Shown here in pieces: positions 45,901-58,700 of a DNA stretch of 64,000 nucleotides. Location of the stretch: contig OY282608.1 of assembly GCA_958298945.1 (NCBI GenBank), forward strand, positions 17,399,933-17,463,932, read 5' to 3'. The position numbers and the translations under genes were made by a program. The first letter of the stretch is position 1, and each line of letters starts with the position of its first letter. Source of the DNA: Atherix ibis (taxonomy: Eukaryota > Arthropoda > Insecta > Diptera > Athericidae). The notes beneath the pieces were generated by a model. The model saw only the letters and a list, made by a program, of their open reading frames with translations. It had not been told where the DNA came from and did no database searches.

Positions 45901-47500
45901 TTGTTCGTTTGTTGGTTTGTTGGTTTGTTGGTTTGTTGGTTTGTTGGTTTGTTGGTTTGTTGGTTTGTTGGTTTGTTGGTTTGTTGGCGTGTTGGCTTGT
46001 TGGTTTTTTGGTTTGTTCGTTTGTTGGTTTGTTGGTTTGTTGGTTTGTTGGTTTGTTGGTTTGTTGGTTTGTTGGTTTGTTGGTTTGTTGGTTTGTTTGC
46101 TTGTTCGTTTGTTGGTTTGTTGGTTTGTTGGCTTGTTGGTTTGTTGGTTTGTTGGTTTGTTGGCTTATTGGTTTGTTGGTTTGTTGGTTTGTTCGTTTGT
46201 TTGTTGGTTTATTTGTTTGTTGGTTTGTTGGCTTGTTGGTTTGTTGGTTTGTTGGTTTGTTGGTTCGTTGGTTTGTTCGTTTGGTGGTTTTTTGGTTTTT
46301 TGGTTTGTTGGCATGTTGGTTTGTTGGCTTGTTGACTTGTTGGCTTATTGGTTTGTTGGCTTGTTGGTTTGTTGGTTTGTTGGTTTGTTGGTTTGTTGGT
46401 TTGTTGGTTTGTTGGTTTGTTGGTTTGTTGGTTTGTTGGTTTGTTGGTTTGTTGGTTTGTTGGTTTGTTGGTTTGTTGGTTTGTTGGTTTGTTGGTTTGT
46501 TCGTTTGTTCGTTTGTTCGTTTGTTGGTTTGTTGGTTTGTTGGTTTGTTCGTTTGTTGGTTTGTTGGTTTGTTGGTTTGTTTTTTGTTGGTTTGTTGGTT
46601 TGTTGGTTTGTTGGTTTGTTGGCTTGTTGGTTTGTTTTTTGTTGGTTTGTTGGCTTGTTCGTTTGTTGGCTTGTAGGTTTGTCGGCTAGTTGGTTTGTTG
46701 GTTTGTTGGTTTGTTGGTTTGTTGGTTTGTTGGCTTGTTGGGTTGTTGGCTTGTTGGCTTGATGGGCTGTTGGTTTGTTTGTTTGTTGGTTTGTTGGTTT
46801 GTTGGTTTGTTGGTAGGTTGGTTTGTTGGCTTGTTGGCTTGTTGGTTTGTTGGTTTGTTGTTTTGTTGGTTTGTTGGCTTGTTGGCTTGTTGGTTTGTTG
46901 GTTTGTTCGTTTGTTGGTTTATTGGTTTGTTGGTTTTTTGGTTTGTTGGCTTGCTGGTTTGTTGGTTTGTTGGTTTGTTGGTTTGTTCATTTGTTGGTTT
47001 TTTGGTTTGCTGGTTTGTTGGTTTTTTGGCATGTTGGTTTGTTGGCTTGTTGGCTTGTTGGCTTATTGGTTTGTTGGCTTGTTGGTTTGATGGCTTGTTG
47101 GCTTGTTGGTTTGTTGGTTTATTGGTTTGTTCGTTTGTTGGTATGTTCGTTTGTTGGTTTGTTTGTTTGTTGGCTTGTTGGTTTGTTGGTTTGTTGGTTT
47201 GTTGGTTTGTTGGTTTGTTGGTTTGTTGGTTTGTTGGTTTGTTGGTTTGTTGGTTTATTGGTTTGTTGGTTTATTGGCTTGTTGGTTTGGTAATTTGTTG
47301 GTTTCTTGGTTTGTTGGTTTGTTGGTTTGTTCGTTTGTTGGTTTGTTGGTTTGTTGGTTTGTTGGTTTGTTCGTTTGTTGGTTTGTTGGTTTGTTGGTTT
47401 GTTCGTTTGTTGGTTTGTTGGTTTGTTGGTTTGTTGGTTTGTTGGATTGTTGGTTTGTTCATTTGTTGGCTTGTTGGTTTGTTGGCTTGTTGGTTTGTTG
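43000..47500. repeat. Higher-order repeat of about 2.27-2.29 kb, two copies
   Basis: The variant order at about 43.2-45.2 kb recurs at 45.5-47.5 kb with an offset of 2286 bp at the start and 2269 bp later. Landmarks include the GGTCAGTTCG unit (43351/45647), the four-versus-three TTCGTTTG run (44222/46499), TCGGCTAG (about 44412/46681) and GATGGGCTG (44492/46761). Edges are approximate. Confidence 0.7.
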
Positions 47501-49190
47501 GTTTGTTGGTTTGTTGGTTTGTTGGTTTTTGGTTTGTTGGTTAGTTGGCTTGTTGCCTTGTTGGTTTGTTGGTTTGTTGGTTTGTTGGTTTGTTGGTTTG
47601 TTGGTTTGTTGGTTTGTTGGTTTGTTGGTTTTTGGTTTGTTGGTTAGTTGCCTTGTTGGCTTGTTGGTTTGTTGGTTTGTTGGTTTGTTGGTTTGTTGAT
47701 TTGTTGGTTTGTTGGTTTGTTGGTTTGTTGGTTTGTTGGTTTATTGGCTTGTTGGTTTGGTAGTTTGTTGGTTTCTTGGTTTGTTGGTTTGTTCGTTTGT
47801 TGGTTTGTTGGTTTGTTGGTTTGTTGGTTTGTTGGTTTGTTCGTTTGTTGGTTTGTTGGTTTGTTGGTTTGTTGGCTTGTTGGTTTGTTGGTTTGTTGGT
47901 TTGTTGGTTTGTTGGATTGTTGGTTTGTTCATTTGTTGGCTTGTTGGTTTGTTGGCTTGTTGGTTTGTTGGTTTGTTGGTTTGTTGGTTTGTTGGTTTTT
48001 GGTTTGTTGGTTAGTTGGCTTGTTGGCTTGTTGGTTTGTTGGCTTGTTGGTTTGTTGGTTTGTTGGTTTGTTGGTTTGTTGGTTTTTGGTTTGTTGGTTA
48101 GTTGGCTTGTTGGCTTGTTGGTTTGTTGGTTTGTTGGTTTGTTGGTTTGTTGGTTTGTTGGTTTGTTGGTTTGTTGGTTTGTTGGTTTGTTGGTTTATTG
48201 GCTTGTTGGTTTGGTAGTTTGTTGGTTTCTTGGTTTGTTGGTTTGTTGGTTTGTTGGTTTGTTGGTTTGTTGGTTTGTTGGTTTGTTGGTTTGTTCGTTT
48301 GTTGGTTTGTTGGTTTGTTGGTTTGTTGGCTTGTTGGTTTGTTGGTTTGTTGGTTTGTTGGTTTGTTGGATTGTTGGTTTGTTCATTTGTTGGCTTGTTG
48401 GTTTGTTGGCTTGTTCGCTTGTTGGTTTGATGGTTTGTTGGTTTGTTGGTTTGTTGGTTTGTTGGTTAGTTGGCTTGTTGGCTTGTTGGTTTGTTGGTTT
48501 GTTGGCTTGTTGGTTTGTTGGTTTTTTGGTTTGTTGGTTTGTTGGTTTGTTCGTTTGTTTGTTTGTTGGTTTGTTGGCTTGTTGGTTTGTTGGTTTGTTG
48601 GTTTGTTGGTTAGTTGGTTTGTTGGTTTGTAGGTTTGTTGGTTTGTTGGTTTGTTGGTTTGTTGGGTTGTTGGTTAGTTCGTTTGTTGGTTTTTTGGTTT
48701 GTTGGTTTGTTGGCTTGTTGGCATGTTGGTTTATTGGCTTGTTGACTTGTTGGCTTATTGGTTTGTTGGCTTGTTGGTTTGTTGGCTTGTTGGCTTGTTG
48801 GCTTGTTGGTTTGTTGGTTTGTTCGTTTGTTGGTATGTTAGTTTGTTGGTTTTTTGGTTTGTTGGCTTGTTGGTTTGTTGGTCAGTTCGTTTGTTGGTTT
48901 GTTGGCTTGTTGGTTTGGTGGTTTGTTGGTTTCTTGGTTTGTTGGTTTGTTGGTTTATTGGTTTGTAAGTTTGTTGGTTTGTTTGTTTGTTTGTTCGTTT
49001 GTTGGTTTGTTGGTTTGTTGGCTTGTTGGTTTGTTGGCTTATTGGTTTGTTGGTTTGTTCGTTTGTTGGCTTGTTGGTTTGTTGGCTTGTTGGTTTGTTG
49101 GTTTGTTGGTTTGTTGGTTTGCTGGGTTGTTGGTTTGTTCGTTTGTTGGTTTGTTGGTTTGTTGGTTTGTTGGTTTGTTGGTTTGTTGGT
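46855..49190. repeat. Higher-order repeat, 2336-bp unit, copy 1 (right arm)
   Basis: First of two tandem copies offset by exactly 2336 bp (292 octamers). The variant order is the same throughout, with only a few base changes. It overlaps the 2.27-kb repeat above, showing nested duplications. Part of it (about 47.6-49.1 kb) is also related to 42.1-43.6 kb with an offset of about 5528 bp. Edges are approximate. Confidence 0.8.
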
Positions 49191-51526
49191 TTGTTGTTTT
49201 GTTGGTTTGTTGGCTTGTTGGCTTGTTGGTTTGTTGGTTTGTTCGTTTGTTGGTTTATTGGTTTGTTGGTTTTTTGGTTTGTTGGCTTGCTGGTTTGTTG
49301 GTTTGTTGGTTTGTTGGTTTGTTCATTTGTTGGTTTTTTGGTTTGCTGGTTTGTTGGTTTTTTGGCATGTTGGTTTGTTGGCTTGTTGGCTTGTTGGCTT
49401 ATTGGTTTGTTGGCTTGTTGGTTTGATGGCTTGTTGGCTTGTTGGTTTGTTGGTTTATTGGTTTGTTCGTTTGTTGGTATGTTCGTTTGTTGGTTTGTTT
49501 GTTTGTTGGCTTGTTGGTTTGTTGGTTTGTTGGTTTGTTGGTTTGTTGGTTTGTTGGTTTGTTGGTTTGTTGGTTTGTTGGTTTATTGGTTTGTTGGTTT
49601 ATTGGCTTGTTGGTTTGGTAATTTGTTGGTTTCTTGGTTTGTTGGTTTGTTGGTTTGTTCGTTTGTTGGTTTGTTGGTTTGTTGGTTTGTTGGTTTGTTG
49701 GTTTGTTCGTTTGTTGGTTTGTTGGTTTGTTGGTTTGTTCGTTTGTTGGTTTGTTGGTTTGTTGGTTTGTTGGTTTGTTGGATTGTTGGTTTGTTCATTT
49801 GTTGGCTTGTTGGTTTGTTGGCTTGTTGGTTTGTTGGTTTGTTGGTTTGTTGGTTTGTTGGTTTTTGGTTTGTTGGTTAGTTGGCTTGTTGCCTTGTTGG
49901 TTTGTTGGTTTGTTGGTTTGTTGGTTTGTTGGTTTGTTGGTTTGTTGGTTTGTTGGTTTGTTGGTTTTTGGTTTGTTGGTTAGTTGCCTTGTTGGCTTGT
50001 TGGTTTGTTGGTTTGTTGGTTTGTTGGTTTGTTGATTTGTTGGTTTGTTGGTTTGTTGGTTTGTTGGTTTGTTGGTTTATTGGCTTGTTGGTTTGGTAGT
50101 TTGTTGGTTTCTTGGTTTGTTGGTTTGTTCGTTTGTTGGTTTGTTGGTTTGTTGGTTTGTTGGTTTGTTGGTTTGTTCGTTTGTTGGTTTGTTGGTTTGT
50201 TGGTTTGTTGGCTTGTTGGTTTGTTGGTTTGTTGGTTTGTTGGTTTGTTGGATTGTTGGTTTGTTCATTTGTTGGCTTGTTGGTTTGTTGGCTTGTTGGT
50301 TTGTTGGTTTGTTGGTTTGTTGGTTTGTTGGTTTTTGGTTTGTTGGTTAGTTGGTTTGTTGGCTTGTTGGTTTGTTGGCTTGTTGGTTTGTTGGTTTGTT
50401 GGTTTGTTGGTTTGTTGGTTTTTGGTTTGTTGGTTAGTTGGCTTGTTGGCTTGTTGGTTTGTTGGTTTGTTGGTTTGTTGGTTTGTTGGTTTGTTGGTTT
50501 GTTGGTTTGTTGGTTTGTTGGTTTGTTGGTTTATTGGCTTGTTGGTTTGGTAGTTTGTTGGTTTCTTGGTTTGTTGGTTTGTTGGTTTGTTGGTTTGTTG
50601 GTTTGTTGGTTTGTTGGTTTGTTGGTTTGTTCGTTTGTTGGTTTGTTGGTTTGTTGGTTTGTTGGCTTGTTGGTTTGTTGGTTTGTTGGTTTGTTGGTTT
50701 GTTGGATTGTTGGTTTGTTCATTTGTTGGCTTGTTGGTTTGTTGGCTTGTTTGCTTGTTGGTTTGATGGTTTGTTGGTTTGTTGGTTTGTTGGTTTGTTG
50801 GTTAGTTGGCTTGTTAGCTTGTTGGTTTGTTGGTTTGTTGGCTTGTTGGTTTGTTGGTTTTTTGGTTTGTTGGTTTGTTGGTTTGTTCGTTTGTTTGTTT
50901 GTTGGTTTGTTGGCTTGTTGGTTTGTTGGTTTGTTGGTTTGTTGGTTAGTTGGTTTGTTGGTTTGTAGGTTTGTTGGTTTGTTGGTTTGTTGGTTTGTTG
51001 GGTTGTTGGTTAGTTCGTTTGTTGGTTTTTTGGTTTGTTGGTTTGTTGGCTTGTTGGCATGTTGGTTTATTGGCTTGTTGACTTGTTGGCTTATTGGTTT
51101 GTTGGCTTGTTGGTTTGTTGGCTTGTTGGCTTGTTGGCTTGTTGGTTTGTTGGTTTGTTCGTTTGTTGGTATGTTAGTTTGTTGGTTTTTTGGTTTGTTG
51201 GCTTGTTGGTTTGTTGGTCAGTTCGTTTGTTGGTTTGTTGGCTTGTTGGTTTGGTGGTTTGTTGGTTTCTTGGTTTGTTGGTTTGTTGGTTTATTGGTTT
51301 GTAAGTTTGTTGGTTTGTTTGTTTGTTTGTTCGTTTGTTGGTTTGTTGGTTTGTTGGCTTGTTGGTTTGTTGGCTTATTGGTTTGTTGGTTTGTTCGTTT
51401 GTTGGCTTGTTGGTTTGTTGGCTTGTTGGTTTGTTGGTTTGTTGGTTTGTTGGTTTGCTGGGTTGTTGGTTTGTTCGTTTGTTGGTTTGTTGGTTTGTTG
51501 GTTTGTTGGTTTGTTGGTTTGTTGGT
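49191..51526. repeat. Higher-order repeat, 2336-bp unit, copy 2 (right arm)
   Basis: Second copy of the 2336-bp block. Single differences from copy 1 include T for C at about 50353 and T for C at about 50750. After about 51526 the match ends and the sequence continues with the variant order that followed the older copy. Confidence 0.8.
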
Positions 51527-51759
51527 TTGTTGGTTTGTTGGTTTGTTGGTTTGTTGGCGTGTTGGCTTGTTGGTTTTTTGGTTTGTTCGTTTGTTGGTTT
51601 GTTGGTTTGTTGGTTTGTTGGTTTGTTGGTTTGTTGGTTTGTTGGTTTGTTGGTTTGTTGGTTTGTTTGCTTGTTCGTTTGTTGGTTTGTTGGTTTGTTG
51701 GCTTGTTGGTTTGTTGGTTTGTTGGTTTGTTGGCTTATTGGTTTGTTGGTTTGTTGGTT

Positions 51760-54700
51760 TGTTCGTTTGTTTGTTGGTTTATTTGTTTGTTGGTTTGTTG
51801 GCTTGTTGGTTTGTTGGTTTGTTGGTTTGTTGGTTTGTTGGTTTGTTGGTTTGTTGGTTTGTTGGTTTGTTGGTTTGTTGGTTTGTTGGTTTGTTGGTTT
51901 GTTGGTTTGTTGGTTTGTTGGTTTGTAGGTTTGTTGGCTTGTTGGCTTGTTGGCTTGTTGGCTTGTTGGTTTATGGGTTTGTTGGTTTGTTGTTTTATTG
52001 GCTTGTTGGCTTGTTGGTTTGTTGGTTTGTTCGTTTGTTGGTTTGTTGGTTTGTTGGTTTTTTGGTTTGTTGGCTTGTTGGTTTGTTGGCTTGTTGGTTT
52101 GGTGGTTTGTTGGTTTCTTGGTTTGTTGGTTTGTTGGTTTGTTCGTTTGTTGGTTTGTTGGTTTGTTGGTTTGTTGGTTTGTTGGTTTGTTGGTTTGTTC
52201 GTTTGTTGGTTTGTTGGTTTGTTGGTTTGTTGGCTTGTTGGTTTGTTGGTTTGTTGGTTTGTTGGTTTGTTGGATTGTTTGTTTGTTCATTTGTTGGCTT
52301 GTTGGTTTGTTGGCTTGTTCGCTTGTTGGTTTGTTGGTTTGTTGGTTTGTTGGTTTTTTGGTTTGTTGGTTTGTTGGTTTGTTGGCATGTTGGTTTGTTG
52401 GCTTGTTGACTTGTTGGCTTATTGGTTTGTTGGCTTGTTGGTTTGTTGGCTTGTTGGCTTGTTGGTTTGTTGGTTTGTTGGTTAGTTCGTTTGTTGGTTT
52501 GTTGGCTTGTTGGTTTGGTGGTTTGTTGGTTTCTTGGTTTGTTGGTTTGTTGGTTTGTTGGTTTGTTGGTTTGTTCGTTTGTTGGTTTGTTGGTTTGTTT
52601 GTTTGTTGGTTTGTTCGTTTGTTGGCTTGTTGGTTTGTTGCCTTATTGGTTTGTTAGTTTGTTGGTTTGTTTGTTTGTTCGTTTGTTGGTTTGTTGGTTT
52701 GTTGGCTTGTTGGTTTATTGGTTTGTTGGCTTATTGGTTTGTTGGTTTGTTCGTTTGTTGGTTTGTTTGTTTGTTGGTTTGTTGGCTGGTTGGTTTGTTG
52801 GTTTGTTGGCTTGTTGGTTTGTTGGCTTGTTGTTTTGTTGGTTTGTTGGTTTGTTGGTTTGCTGGGTTGTTGGTTTGTTCGTTTGTTGGTTTGTTGGTTT
52901 GTTGGTTTGTTGGTTTGTTGGTTTGTTGGTTGGTTGGTTTGTTGGCGTGTTGGCTTATTGGTTTTTTGGTTTGTTCGTTTGTTGGTTTGTTGGTTTGTTG
53001 GTTTGTTGGTTTGTTTGCTTGTTCGTTTGTTTGTTTGTTGGTTTGTTCGTTTGTTGGCTTGTTGGTTTGTTGCCTTATTGGTTTGTTGGTTTGTTGGTTT
53101 GTTGGTTTGTTGGCTTATTGGTTTGTTGGTTTGTTGGTTTGTCGTTCGTTTGTTGGTTTGTTTGTTTGTTGGTTTGTTGGCTTGTTGGTTTGTTGGTTTG
53201 TTGGTTTGTTGGTTTGTTGGTTTGTTGGTTTGTTGGTTTGTTGGTTTGTTGGTTTGTAGGTTTGTTGGCTTGTTGGCTTGTTGGTTTATGGGTTTGTTGG
53301 TTTGTTGGTTTGTTGTTTTATTGGCTTGTTGGCTTGTTGGTTTGTTGGTTTGTTCGTTTGTTGGTTTGTTGGTTTGTTGGTTTTTTGGTTTGTTGGCTTG
53401 TTGGTTTGTTGGTTTGTTGGTTTGTTGGTTTGTTCGTTTGTGGGTTTTTTGGTTTGTTGGTTTGTTGGTTTGTTGGCATGTTGGTTTGTTGGCTTGTTGA
53501 CTTGTTGGCTTATTGGTTTGTTGGCTTGTTGGTTTGTTGGCTTGTTGGCTTGTTGGCTTGTTGGTTTGTTGGTTTGTTCGTTTGTTGGTTTGTTGGCTTG
53601 TTGGTTTGGTGGTTTGTTGGTTTGTTGGTTTGTTGGTTTGTTTGTTTGTTGGTTTGTTTGTTTGTTGGTTTGTTGGTTTGTTTGTTTGTTGGTTTGTTCG
53701 TTTGTTGGCTTGTTGGTTTGTTGCCTTATTGGTTTGTTAGTTTGTTGGTTTGTTTGTTTGTTCGTTTGTTGGTTTGTTGGTTTGTTGGCTTGTTAATTTG
53801 TTGGTTTGTTGGCTTATTGGTTTGTTGGCTTGTTGGTTTGTTGGTTTGTTGGCTTATTGGTTTGTTGGTTTGTTGGTTTGTTGGTTTGTTCGTTTGTTGG
53901 CTTGTTGGTTTGTTGGCTTGTTGGTTTGTTGGTTTGTTGGTTTGTTGGTTTGTTGGTTTGTTGGTTTGTTGGTTAGTTGGCTTGTTGGCTTGTTGGCTTG
54001 TTGGTTTGTTGGTTTGTTTGTTTGTTGGTTTGTTTGTTTGTTGGTTTGTTGGTTTGTTTGTTTGTTGGTTTGTTCGTTTGTTGGCTTGTTGGTTTGTTGC
54101 CTTATTGGTTTGTTAGTTTGTTGGTTTGTTTGTTTGTTCGTTTGTTGGTTTGTTGGTTTGTTGGTTTGTTGGTTTGTTGGCATGTTGGTTTGTTGGCTTG
54201 TTGGCTTGTTGGCTTATTGGTTTGGTGGCTTGTTGGTTTGATGGCTTGTTGGCTTGTTGGTTTGTTGGTTTGTGGGTTTGTGTGTTTGTTGGTATGTTCG
54301 TTTGTTGGTTTGTTTGTTTGTTGGCTTGTTGGTTTGTTGGTTTGTTGGTTTGTTGGTTTGTTGGTTTGTTGGTGTGTTGGTTTGTTGGTTTGTTGGTTTG
54401 TTAATTTGTTGGTTTGTTTGTTTGTTCGTTTGTTGGTTTGTTGATTTGTTGGCTTGTTGGTTTATTGGTTTGTTGGCTTATTGGTTTGTTGGTTTGTTCG
54501 TTTGTTGGTTTGTTTGTTTGTTGGTTTGTTGGCTGGTTGGTTTGTTGGTTTGTTGGCTTGTTGGTTTGTTGGCTTGTTGTTTTGTTGGTTTGTTGGTTTG
54601 TTGGTTTGCTGGGTTGTTGGCTTGTTGGTTTTTTGGTTTGTTCGTTTGTTGGTTTGTTGGTTTGTTGGTTTGTTGGTTTGTTGGTTTGTTTGCTTGTTCG

Positions 54701-57190
54701 TTTGTTGGTTTGTTGGTTTGTTGGCTTGTTGGTTTGTTCGTTTGTTTGTTGGTTTATTTGTTTGTTGGTTTGTTGGCTTGTTGGTTTGTTGGTTTGTTGG
54801 TTTGTTGGTTTGTTGGTTTGTTGGTTTGTTGGTTTGTTGGTTTGTTGGTTTGTTGGTTTGTTGGTTTGTTGGTTTGTTGGTTTGTTGGTTTGTTGGTTTG
54901 TAGGTTTGTTGGCTTGTTGGCTTGTTGGCTTGTTGGCTTGTTGGTTTATGGGTTTGTTGGTTTGTTGTTTTATTGGCTTGTTGGCTTGTTGGTTTGTTGG
55001 TTTGTTCGTTTGTTGGTTTGTTGGTTTGTTGGTTTTTTGGTTTGTTGGCTTGTTGGTTTGTTGGCTTGTTGGTTTGGTGGTTTGTTGGTTTCTTGGTTTG
55101 TTGGTTTGTTGGTTTGTTCGTTTGTTGGTTTGTTGGTTTGTTGGTTTGTTGGTTTGTTGGTTTGTTGGTTTGTTCGTTTGTTGGTTTGTTGGTTTGTTGG
55201 TTTGTTGGCTTGTTGGTTTGTTGGTTTGTTGGTTTGTTGGTTTGTTGGATTGTTCGTTTGTTCATTTGTTGGCTTGTTGGTTTGTTGGCTTGTTCGCTTG
55301 TTGGTTTGTTGGTTTGTTGGTTTGTTGGTTTTTTGGTTTGTTGGTTTGTTGGTTTGTTGGCATGTTGGTTTGTTGGCTTGTTGACTTGTTGGCTTATTGG
55401 TTTGTTGGCTTGTTGGTTTGTTGGCTTGTTGGCTTGTTGGTTTGTTGGTTTGTTGGTTAGTTCGTTTGTTGGTTTGTTGGCTTGTTGGTTTGGTGGTTTG
55501 TTGGTTTCTTGGTTTGTTGGTTTGTTGGTTTGTTGGTTTGTTGGTTTGTTCGTTTGTTGGTTTGTTGGTTTGTTTGTTTGTTGGTTTGTTCGTTTGTTGG
55601 CTTGTTGGTTTGTTGCCTTATTGGTTTGTTAGTTTGTTGGTTTGTTTGTTTGTTCGTTTGTTGGTTTGTTGGTTTGTTGGCTTGTTGGTTTATTGGTTTG
55701 TTGGCTTATTGGTTTGTTGGTTTGTTCGTTTGTTGGTTTGTTTGTTTGTTGGTTTGTTGGCTGGTTGGTTTGTTGGTTTGTTGGCTTGTTGGTTTGTTGG
55801 CTTGTTGTTTTGTTGGTTTGTTGGTTTGTTGGTTTGCTGGGTTGTTGGTTTGTTCGTTTGTTGGTTTGTTGGTTTGTTGGTTTGTTGGTTTGTTGGTTTG
55901 TTGGTTGGTTGGTTTGTTGGCGTGTTGGCTTATTGGTTTTTTGGTTTGTTCGTTTGTTGGTTTGTTGGTTTGTTGGTTTGTTGGTTTGTTTGCTTGTTCG
56001 TTTGTTGGTTTGTTGGTTTGTTGGCTTGTTGGTTTGTTGGTTTGTTGGTTTGTTGGCTTATTGGTTTGTTGGTTTGTTGGTTTGTTCGTTCGTTTGTTGG
56101 TTTGTTTGTTTGTTGGTTTGTTGGTTTGTTGGTTTGTTGGTTTGTTGGTTTGTTGGTTTGTTGGTTTGTTGGTTTGTTGGTTTGTTGGTTTGTTGGTTTG
56201 TAGGTTTGTTGGCTTGTTGGCTTGTTGGTTTATGGGTTTGTTGGTTTGTTGGTTTGTTGTTTTATTGGCTTGTTGGCTTGTTGGTTTGTTGGTTTGTTCG
56301 TTTGTTGGTTTGTTGGTTTGTTGGTTTTTTGGTTTGTTGGCTTGTTGGTTTGTTGGTTTGTTGGTTTGTTGGTTTGTTCGTTTGTTGGTTTTTTGGTTTG
56401 TTGGTTTGTTGGTTTGTTGGCATGTTGGTTTGTTGGCTTGTTGACTTGTTGGCTTATTGGTTTGTTGGCTTGTTGGTTTGTTGGCTTGTTGGCTTGTTGG
56501 CTTGTTGGTTTGTTGGTTTGTTCGTTTGTTGGTTTGTTGGCTTGTTGGTTTGGTGGTTTGTTGGTTTCTTGGTTTGTTGGTTTGTTTGTTTGTTGGTTTG
56601 TTTGTTTGTTGGTTTGTTGGTTTGTTTGTTTGTTGGTTTGTTCGTTTGTTGGCTTGTTGGTTTGTTGCCTTATTGGTTTGTTAGTTTGTTGGTTTGTTTG
56701 TTTGTTCGTTTGTTGGTTTGTTGGTTTGTTGGCTTGTTGGTTTGTTGGTTTGTTGGCTTATTGGTTTGTTGGCTTGTTGGTTTGTTGGTTTGTTGGCTTA
56801 TTGGTTTGTTGGTTTGTTGGTTTGTTGGTTTGTTGGTTTGTTCGTTTGTTGGCTTGTTGGTTTGTTGGCTTGTTGGTTTGTTGGTTTGTTGGTTTGTTGG
56901 TTTGTTGGTTTGTTGGTTTGTTGGTTAGTTGGCTTGTTGGCTTGTTGGCTTGTTGGTTTGTTGGTTTGTTTGTTTGTTGGTTTGTTTGTTTGTTGGTTTG
57001 TTGGTTTGTTTGTTTGTTGGTTTGTTCGTTTGTTGGCTTGTTGGTTTGTTGCCTTATTGGTTTGTTAGTTTGTTGGCTTATTGGTTTGTTGGCTTGTTGG
57101 TTTGTTGGTTTGTTGGCTTATTGGTTTGTTGGTTTGTTGGTTTGTTGGTTTGTTGGTTTGTTCGTTTGTTGGCTTGTTGGTTTGTTGGAC
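51760..57190. repeat. Higher-order repeat of about 2.95 kb, two copies
   Basis: Blocks from about 51.76 kb recur at 54.74 kb with an offset of 2975 bp (landmarks TTCGTTTGTTTGTTGG at 51762/54737 and the TTTATGGG unit near 51971/54946). Further along the offset drops to 2944-2952 bp through small gains and losses of units. The marker GTTTATGGGTTTG occurs eight times between 51.9 and 63.1 kb and labels this family. Confidence 0.7.
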
Positions 57191-58700
57191 TGTTGGTTTG
57201 TTGGTTTGTTGGTTTTTTGGTTTGTTGGTTTGTTGGTTTGTTGGCATGTTGCTTTGTTGGCTTGTTGACTTGTTGGCTTATTGGTTTGTTGGCTTGTTGG
57301 TTTGTTGGCTTGTTGGCTTGTTGGTTTGTTGGTTTGTTGGTTAGTTCGTTTGTTGGTTTGTTGGCTTGTTGGTTTGGTGGTTTGTTGGTTTCTTGGTTTG
57401 TTGGTTTGTTGGTTTGTTGGTTTGTTGGTTTGTTCGTTTGTTGGTTTGTTGGTTTGTTTGTTTGTTGGTTTGTTCGTTTGTTGGCTTGTTGGTTTGTTGC
57501 CTTATTGGTTTGTTAGTTTGTTGGTTTGTTTGTTTGTTCGTTTGTTGGTTTGTTGGTTTGTTGGCTTGTTGGTTTATTGGTTTGTTGGCTTATTGGTTTG
57601 TTGGTTTGTTCGTTTGTTGGTTTGTTTGTTTGTTGGTTTGTTGGCTGGTTGGTTTGTTGGTTTGTTGGCTTGTTGGTTTGTTGGCTTGTTGTTTTGTTGG
57701 TTTGTTGGTTTGTTGGTTTGCTGGGTTGTTGGTTTGTTCGTTTGTTGGTTTGTTGGTTTGTTGGTTTGTTGGTTTGTTGGTTTGTTGGTTGGTTGGTTTG
57801 TTGGCGTGTTGGCTTATTGGTTTTTTGGTTTGTTCGTTTGTTGGTTTGTTGGTTTGTTGGTTTGTTGGTTTGTTTGCTTGTTCGTTTGTTGGTTTGTTGG
57901 TTTGTTGGCTTGTTGGTTTGTTGGTTTGTTGGTTTGTTGGCTTATTGGTTTGTTGGTTTGTTGGTTTGTTCGTTCGTTTGTTGGTTTGTTTGTTTGTTGG
58001 TTTGTTGGCTTGTTGGTTTGTTGGTTTGTTGGTTTGTTGGTTTGTTGGTTTGTTGGTTTGTTGGTTTGTTGGTTTGTTGGTTTGTAGGTTTGTTGGCTTG
58101 TTGGCTTGTTGGTTTATGGGTTTGTTGGTTTGTTGGTTTGTTGTTTTATTGGCTTGTTGGCTTGTTGGTTTGTTGGTTTGTTCGTTTGTTGGTTTGTTGG
58201 TTTGTTGGTTTTTTGGTTTGTTGGCTTGTTGGTTTGTTGGTTTGTTGGTTTGTTGGTTTGTTCGTTTGTTGGTTTTTTGGTTTGTTGGTTTGTTGGTTTG
58301 TTGGCATGTTGGTTTGTTGGCTTGTTGACTTGTTGGCTTATTGGTTTGTTGGCTTGTTGGTTTGTCGGCTTGTTGGCTTGTTGGCTTGTTGGTTTGTTGG
58401 TTTGTTCGTTTGTTGGTTTGTTGGCTTGTTGGTTTGGTGGTTTGTTGGTTTCTTGGTTTGTTGGTTTGTTTGTTTGTTGGTTTGTTTGTTTGTTGGTTTG
58501 TTGGTTTGTTGGTTTGTTTGTTTGTTGGTTTGTTCGTTTGTTGGCTTGTTGGTTTGTGCCTTATTGGTTTGTTAGTTTGTTGGTTTGTTTGTTTGTTCGT
58601 TTGTTGGTTTGTTGGTTTGTTGGCTTGTTGGTTTGTTGGTTTGTTGGCTTATTGGTTTGTTGGCTTGTTGGTTTGTTGGTTTGTTGGCTTATTGGTTTGT
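55310..58700. repeat. 1884-bp tandem duplication, right arm
   Basis: The variant order from about 55310 repeats at about 57194, offset 1884 bp, and stays matched to about 58700. The second copy differs by one added octamer near 58505 and one lost base near 58557 (TTTGTGCC instead of TTTGTTGCC), which shifts the 8-bp phase. It overlaps the 2.95-kb repeat, so it is the later event at that place. Confidence 0.75.
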
